A stretch of 38,430 nt of DNA from positions 1-38,430 of the forward strand of contig JANQML010000248.1 of assembly GCA_028280105.1 (NCBI GenBank), written 5' to 3'. The notes beneath the pieces were generated by a model. The model searched no databases. It saw only the letters and a program-made list of their open reading frames with translations, and was not told the origin of the DNA. Source of the stretch: Desulfobacula sp. Lineage in GTDB: Bacteria; Desulfobacterota; Desulfobacteria; Desulfobacterales; Desulfobacteraceae. Positions 33,723 through 38,430 of the stretch are shown in pieces. Within the stretch, counting starts at the first letter, position 1; every line of letters begins with the position of its first letter. A program made the translations under genes and the position numbers.

Positions 33723-34739
33723 CTATGGAACTGATAAATCCTCGATACTATATATCCAATACATACCATTAGGTTTTACATCGATGAAAGGGTGTTCATC
33801 TGGAACACGATATTTTATGACAGGATAATTTGATGATACTGCTTTTAAACACATTCCTAATGCATGAGGCTTTGATCCACAACAGATGTAAATAATATTT
33901 TGAGTATCAGGTTTATCAAATGTAGTCTTTTCAAGTTTTTCCCAAACCCCAATAGCATCTCCTGCATGAACCTTAAAGATATGCTTATTGTCAATTTTAT
34001 ATTGAGAAAACAACTTTTCATTGAATTTATAGGTTACTTCTTTATACTTCTCATCATAACCAGGATCTGGAAATAGCACAGAAACACTATCTGGTTCTTC
34101 ACTCTCAACCAGTTGAATAGTTTTATTACCTTCGAAACCAACTGATACCAAGATCATCGTTCTTAAATTGGGTCTCCGTCTACCATAAATGTTTGGAATT
34201 TCAACAGTTTTCCAAGATCCTTTTGAGAATGCATTGCTAAAACCACTTTTGCTATCCTTTTTTTCTGGATAGTCACCCTCTGCGTAAAAAAAATTGATTT
34301 TTTTAAACAAACCTTTTTGGGCAACGAAAGCAAAAACAGTTAAAGCATAAAATCTTGGAGAGGTCGACAAATCGTAGAAGAAAGTTAATGGAGCGTCTTT
34401 TTTTTGAAATATTTCATAAATTTTTGATGTGATTTCCTTCTCTAAATATTTAATGTCTTTCGAATCACCTTCAATTTCATGAAGTCTTTTAGAATGCTCT
34501 TTAAGAAAATTTTTAATTTTCTTATCATGCTTTTTACGGAAACCGTGTTCATCTTTATTTTTAAAAAATACAATAATTGCATCTGTGAAATAGATATCTT
34601 TGACATCCAGAATTGATACACATCTCTGATCCCAACTTGGTAGAAATAATCCAATATCATAATTACCATACGCAAGAAGGGATACTTTATTGCCGCTTTC
34701 GGAACTTCCACGTAAAAAATTTTTTGAAAATCTTGTCAT
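33723..34739 (-). CDS. Unrecognised protein with CARF-like sequence hints, third gene of a putative defence operon
   Basis: This protein has 338 residues from ATG 34739, which lies 1 base after the ATPase stop; an in-frame ATG at 34844 would overlap the ATPase. I do not recognise the family. Two alpha/beta halves can be seen. The first ends with a strand and loop TFFYDLSTSPRFYALT (119-134) and then INFFYAEGD, a strand-DxST-R/K-helix layout reminiscent of CARF ligand-binding domains. The second has VSVGFEGNKTIQLVE (198-212), FPDPGYDEKY and IIYICCGSKPHALGMCLKA (282-300), again Rossmann-like with a glycine/Ser-Lys-Pro loop. No transmembrane segment is seen. It may sense a nucleotide or act as the effector; both are inference. 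Base composition is AT-rich like its partners. Confidence 0.55.
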   Translation of the reverse strand: MTRFSKNFLRGSSESGNKVSLLAYGNYDIGLFLPSWDQRCVSILDVKDIYFTDAIIVFFKNKDEHGFRKKHDKKIKNFLKEHSKRLHEIEGDSKDIKYLEKEITSKIYEIFQKKDAPLTFFYDLSTSPRFYALTVFAFVAQKGLFKKINFFYAEGDYPEKKDSKSGFSNAFSKGSWKTVEIPNIYGRRRPNLRTMILVSVGFEGNKTIQLVESEEPDSVSVLFPDPGYDEKYKEVTYKFNEKLFSQYKIDNKHIFKVHAGDAIGVWEKLEKTTFDKPDTQNIIYICCGSKPHALGMCLKAVSSNYPVIKYRVPDEHPFIDVKPNGMYWIYSIEDLSVP

Positions 34740-34740
34740 A

Positions 34741-36672
34741 TTACATTCCACTAAAAAGTTCACCTTGCTGAGATTTAGCTTCAGGGTCGTTGGCATTGTA
34801 TTTGTATAATAAACTCTCAACCACTTTTTTATGATGTTCTTCATCAGTTGAATTGGTTAGCTCAAATAAATCAAACATTGATATTCGAAGTTCATATTGA
34901 GCTCCACGATAAGAGAGCTCATATGCAGGGGCTAATGAAGTATGTATTTGGAATCGCCATCTTTTCTCTTCGCCTTTTAACATTCTAAGATAGCCACCCT
35001 CATAAGCTTGATGAATTAAATCAAGTATATAATCTTTTTCAAAAACAGTTTGCTCAGAGGTGTTTAATACAAATTGACCTTTCTCGTTTGAGGCTAACGA
35101 TTTACTCCCTGCATTTTTTTGAATGGAGGACGTCAATTTAGCTAAACCATCTACTAATTTAACAACCTCCCTTGGTGAAGTTATACTAGATTCACTAATC
35201 GTAGCCATTTTTTGCCAACTTGCTTCTCTTAATCCATCTGTTTGAGTTTTAGTGTTTAAGTTTTTGATTTTTATAAATTTTTTCAAGGGTTTTTTGGTTT
35301 CTATAAAAATGTAGTGCATCAGTAATAAGTAATCACGAATACAATTATCACTCATTTGTAAAACCATTTTATCGTAAGCATATGGAACTTTATGATTGAT
35401 ATCATTACATAAGCATAAAAAGGCCGCTACCATTCTTTTCCTAATTTCTGCACTTTCCTGTTTTCTGATTTTCCAACTCTCATCACTAGGGGATGGGATT
35501 GGTATCTTTCTTTTTTCAAATAAATACGCCTGGTATAAAGGATAATTATCTTTTTCTGCTTTAATTTGGTCCTTATAAAAAGGCGTCGACTCTAACTCTT
35601 CTGCCTTTTTAAACCAATAATTACTAATATTTTTGTTTTCGCAATTATTTAATTCAATTTCTAATAACTTATTTATATTCAATTTGCCCAAAAGCTTTGT
35701 TAGGTTAAATTCTGTTAAAGTGTTTCCAAGCCGTGCATTGATTCGCCTAAGAGAGACACCTTCAACAAATTCTCTGAAATTTTTATCTGACATCTCATTT
35801 AATTCAATTATAACTCGGTCAGCACGTCCTGTAGAAAGGTTGGGGATATTGGTATCATATAATTCATCAATCTCAGTTGCATAGGAGACAACAAAAAAAA
35901 CTTCAGACTCTGACATTCTAATCATTGAATTTATTAGTGTTTTTTGAAATTTACTTAAAACTTCTGATTCATCAAAGCTTACTTTTATGTGCCAATAGCC
36001 GTCATCACGTGGAGAAGATTCATCGCATAATTTGCAAATCTTTTTTGCTATTTTCCTACCGATTGATCCAAGGGGCTCAATTGGAAATAAATCAATAATC
36101 TTTTCAGGATCTGAGTCGTTTATTGCACTTCTTGCCATTTTTTGGTGTAATTCAGATATTATAGACGACAGTGAAATGAAAGAATTCGGTTGGATTGAAA
36201 TAATTGGACTAGAAAGTTTGAAAAAAAGTTCAAATATTTCAGTGGTAATTATGTTTTCATCTTTGATACTAATATTTAAGCATCCTTCATTTGTTAAATT
36301 TGCGAGTGCGATAAATAATTCTTCGAGCCATAATAAATCGATATATAGCCCAGTTATTATTTTTTTTAATTCTTCTTTTTTTGAAGGTATCCAACCATCA
36401 AGTGAACTTATGTAGGAATTGGATATTTTAAGATATATCCCAATAAGCCCAGATTCAAATAGATCTTCATTAAGGGCAAACTTTAGGTTTTCGTTATATA
36501 ATCTTTCTTTCCAATTTAATGAGTTTAATAAGGTAGTTTTGCCCGTACCTCTACTCCCAATGAGATAGATTGGTTTGATCAATTTAAGCTGTGAAAAAAT
36601 ATCCTCAGGTAAATGATACAAATGAACTCTTTCATGCTCAAAACGATCTAATGTAAAGGGTGAATTATCCAT
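34741..36672 (-). CDS. ORC/CDC6-like AAA-type ATPase, second gene of a putative defence operon
   Basis: This 643-residue protein has Walker A GSRGTGKTT (39-47) near the N-terminus, a Walker B-like HIKVSFDESE (D234, E235), a sensor-1-like strand VFFVVSYATE (258-267) and an arginine-bearing stretch GRADRVIIELNEMSD. The C-terminal 250 residues include a helical region and a segment resembling a winged helix (YLRMLKGEEKRWRFQIHTSL). The overall look is that of ORC-CDC6-type or STAND-like AAA proteins found in phage-defence loci. Its ATG shares one base with the metallophosphoesterase stop (TAATG), implying translational coupling, and its own stop is 1 base before the third gene. It ends EAKSQQGELFSGM. 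Probable role: NTP-driven sensor or assembly hub of the system. Confidence 0.72.
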   Translation of the reverse strand: MDNSPFTLDRFEHERVHLYHLPEDIFSQLKLIKPIYLIGSRGTGKTTLLNSLNWKERLYNENLKFALNEDLFESGLIGIYLKISNSYISSLDGWIPSKKEELKKIITGLYIDLLWLEELFIALANLTNEGCLNISIKDENIITTEIFELFFKLSSPIISIQPNSFISLSSIISELHQKMARSAINDSDPEKIIDLFPIEPLGSIGRKIAKKICKLCDESSPRDDGYWHIKVSFDESEVLSKFQKTLINSMIRMSESEVFFVVSYATEIDELYDTNIPNLSTGRADRVIIELNEMSDKNFREFVEGVSLRRINARLGNTLTEFNLTKLLGKLNINKLLEIELNNCENKNISNYWFKKAEELESTPFYKDQIKAEKDNYPLYQAYLFEKRKIPIPSPSDESWKIRKQESAEIRKRMVAAFLCLCNDINHKVPYAYDKMVLQMSDNCIRDYLLLMHYIFIETKKPLKKFIKIKNLNTKTQTDGLREASWQKMATISESSITSPREVVKLVDGLAKLTSSIQKNAGSKSLASNEKGQFVLNTSEQTVFEKDYILDLIHQAYEGGYLRMLKGEEKRWRFQIHTSLAPAYELSYRGAQYELRISMFDLFELTNSTDEEHHKKVVESLLYKYNANDPEAKSQQGELFSGM

Positions 36673-37961
36673 TAGGGCACCACCTTTTCAACATGCCAAT
36701 AGTTGTTATCTTTTTCTATATTGTTAATTTCTAATAGACCAAACCAGTAAGCTTCAATCAAGCATTTAACAAAATCTTCTTCATCAATTTGATCTTGGGC
36801 TTTTGTTAAATGGGAAACTAATTGCTTATAGCGGAATGGGACTCCAGAAGGGATTTCTGCAATTAAATCTTTTGAATTTGAGCTTAGAAAAAGAACACTA
36901 TCTTTAGGTGAAACAAAAGAGATGTTTTTATGTACTAAATCGGTGTGCCCATCATTTGAGATTCGGTACATCTCTACAGTACAACCTAATGGAGTACCTT
37001 CATTATTGAATTTAATATCGAGTATATTAAATCCTTCAGTAATTTTTGGAGCTGATACAGTAATAATAGGGTGGCCATTATTTTTTATATCAATAATTTT
37101 TTCTATAGGATCTGAATGAATATGTGCATGGCAGTATAAAATTGGAGCACCACATTTCCCTAACCTTGATCTAACGAATCCAGAATTTAAAAGTTCAGTA
37201 TACATATCAAATCGCGGTATAGTTTGAGGTAGTAGGTTGTGATGGGAAACTAAAATAGGAACACTATTGGTGCTATTATCAGTGATATAGTCACAAATAC
37301 TATTAATATCTTTTTCCAAAAAAGCGGGCGTGTCCAAATCCTCTCCTAAAAGTTTAAAAGAGTCATCATCACCTTTCTTTTTTGCATAATCCTTTAGTAT
37401 ATTATGAAATGCATCTCTTATATCTTCTGGATAACATCTTTTCTCACCACATCCAATACAAGAGTTCAACGGGAAAATACTAATATTTGTATTGTCTATT
37501 ATATTTGTTATTGTTGGGTCAATATCATCATATTTAAAAAATTCACAACCGTTATTGGACCACGCCTTTTCAAGATCTTTAAATTTTTCCTTGTAATTGT
37601 CTGAAGAATGATCAATTTTTTTTCTATCAATGTCGTGGTTGCCAGGAACAACTATTATTGCTCCATTATTCCACTTGGATTTATCATCTAATGATAAACT
37701 TTTTTTTAAACTTTTTACGGCTTCTTGGTATTCAGCATAATTGCCAAATGTAGATAAATCACCACAAAAAATTACACCATTTATTCCCTTCTGACTATCA
37801 CGGGCTTTTGTTATTGATCTAATTGCTTGTCGATATGGCCCGATAGTAGTTTTCAACGCCAATTCAGATGGGAAAGCTTGATCTTTGCTGTCTTTAAAAA
37901 TTGCTGCTATCGCCTTTGAGTAGTGGATATCGCCAATTTGAATTAATCTATAAGAGTGCAT
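36672..37961 (-). CDS. Calcineurin-like metallophosphoesterase, first gene of a putative defence operon
   Basis: This 429-residue protein starts at ATG 37961, which is 6 bases from GGAG; an ATG seven codons upstream lacks a site. All metal motifs of the calcineurin-like superfamily are present: GDIHYS (D11, H13), CGDLST (G67-D68), PGNHDID (GNHD 107-110), VSHHN (239-242) and CHAHIH (277-282, for the usual GHxH). The C-terminal 85 residues (FRYKQLVSHLTKAQ, EEDFVKCLIEAYWFGLLEIN) look like an added helical or winged-helix module. It may hydrolyse a nucleotide, a cyclic nucleotide or nucleic acid. It leads the three-gene operon and is coupled to the ATPase by a TAATG overlap. Confidence 0.82.
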   Translation of the reverse strand: MHSYRLIQIGDIHYSKAIAAIFKDSKDQAFPSELALKTTIGPYRQAIRSITKARDSQKGINGVIFCGDLSTFGNYAEYQEAVKSLKKSLSLDDKSKWNNGAIIVVPGNHDIDRKKIDHSSDNYKEKFKDLEKAWSNNGCEFFKYDDIDPTITNIIDNTNISIFPLNSCIGCGEKRCYPEDIRDAFHNILKDYAKKKGDDDSFKLLGEDLDTPAFLEKDINSICDYITDNSTNSVPILVSHHNLLPQTIPRFDMYTELLNSGFVRSRLGKCGAPILYCHAHIHSDPIEKIIDIKNNGHPIITVSAPKITEGFNILDIKFNNEGTPLGCTVEMYRISNDGHTDLVHKNISFVSPKDSVLFLSSNSKDLIAEIPSGVPFRYKQLVSHLTKAQDQIDEEDFVKCLIEAYWFGLLEINNIEKDNNYWHVEKVVP

Positions 37962-38244
37962 ATCTCTCTCCATTAACAGCAATCACAAATTTCTTTTGTT
38001 GCCTTATTGACTGTAGAATTTGTTTGTTTTTTTAGAAACAGCCAAATTAATGAAAGTGTAACATACAGTTGCATCTATAGCATTTTAATAGCCACTGAAC
38101 CATAATTATTTTGGATGACTATATTGTTTCCTCCATAGAATACTTTATGGGTGAAATTTCCCCAATATCGAGTTCAAATCTTTGGACTATTATAAAAAGT
38201 TATTCGACTATAAAGTGTATTGCAAATCCACAATAGCAATATGG
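37962..38244. other. AT-rich intergenic region upstream of the three-gene operon
   Basis: No gene is seen. The operon promoter must lie here, since the genes read leftward and an IS end lies to the right, but no pair of -35/-10 elements with good spacing stands out (an isolated TATAAT occurs on the minus strand near 38193). Confidence 0.4.
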
Positions 38245-38430
38245 TGTTAGCGCCGGTGTGATAATGACATAAAACAACCGGTTTAAAAATGTTTGGCAAA
38301 ATCAGGCCGGTCCATCCGCTCAATAGACCGACCCTCCAATACCTACTTTGTTACTTTTCGCATTCGATAGCTATCACCTTCAATCAGAACAGCCTCGGTA
38401 TGATGCAGAAGACGATCCAGTAATGCGGAT
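38245..38430 (-). mobile_element. IS21-family insertion sequence, istB-side end (runs off the window)
   Basis: The partial istB gene at 38343-38430 is followed on its 3' side by about 100 bases ending near TGTTAGCGCCGGTGTG (38245-38260 on the plus strand), which has the TG...start expected of an IS21 terminal repeat. The composition change at this point supports a boundary. The rest of the element, including istA, lies beyond the window, so intactness is unknown. Confidence 0.6.
38343..38430 (-). CDS. istB: IstB-like transposition helper ATPase, C-terminus only
   Basis: The final 28 codons of a minus-strand frame read ALLDRLLHHTEAVLIEGDSY then RMRKVTK and a stop. This is the characteristic C-terminus of IS21-family IstB proteins, which are AAA+ helpers of the IstA transposase. 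The start and the ATPase motifs lie beyond the right edge. Confidence 0.8.
   Translation of the reverse strand, partial: SALLDRLLHHTEAVLIEGDSYRMRKVTK

Noticed and set aside
33580-38244. CRISPR-Cas locus suggested by the CARF-like hint in the third protein
   Set aside because: No repeat-spacer array and no Cas effector genes are visible anywhere in the window.

Overview
The window looks like chromosomal DNA of a sulfate-reducing bacterium of the Desulfobacterales (Desulfobacterota). The main reasons are a complete dsrMKJOP operon (24047-29100), genes for anaerobic short/branched-chain acyl-CoA oxidation, and a fused B12-dependent isobutyryl-CoA mutase. The genus cannot be read from sequence alone. 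Housekeeping gene content and a fairly GC-rich backbone run from about 310 to 32300. From 32361 onward the DNA is visibly AT-rich and looks acquired.

Region 1 (1-14290): a minus-strand operon encodes an acyl-CoA dehydrogenase, a methylglutaconyl-CoA-hydratase-like crotonase, an acyl-CoA carboxyltransferase subunit, an HMG-CoA-lyase-like protein, an XRE-cupin regulator and an acetoacetyl-CoA synthetase. This resembles the leucine/isovalerate (liu) pathway. Divergent to it are a TetR regulator, IcmF, a thiolase and a 3-hydroxyacyl-CoA dehydrogenase. Two GAGCGCTC-centred palindromes lie in the divergent region, one just downstream of a good sigma70-like promoter. Together the genes could feed isovaleryl-, pivalyl-, isobutyryl- or butyryl-CoA to acetyl-CoA. 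Several details do not fit a textbook liu pathway: no biotin carboxylase subunit, an HMG-CoA-lyase homologue lacking the catalytic Cys, and a dehydrogenase with the SCAD-type rather than the isovaleryl-type base.

Region 2 (14318-22013): pyruvate phosphate dikinase, then (reading leftward from its promoter at 22013) rplU-rpmA-obgE-nadD-rsfS-gpmI and a small HsdR-N-like protein with a decayed nuclease motif. Region 3 (22261-31412): a radical SAM protein of unknown function downstream of the membrane complex DsrMKJOP, which passes electrons between the quinone pool and cytoplasmic sulfite reduction. An RsbRD-domain protein leads the operon. A PagL-like outer-membrane lipid A deacylase and a DUF4405-like membrane protein with a duplicated C-terminal module follow.

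Region 4 (31718-38430): a GNAT acetyltransferase, then the 3' part of a tRNA-Ser(GCU) with its own terminator. This fragment marks the junction with an integrated element. The element carries a D12-class adenine methyltransferase and a tightly coupled three-gene operon: metallophosphoesterase, ORC/CDC6-like AAA ATPase, and an unrecognised protein with CARF-like sequence hints. I regard this operon as the best candidate for an undescribed, probably defence-related, system. The window ends inside an IS21-family element (istB C-terminus).
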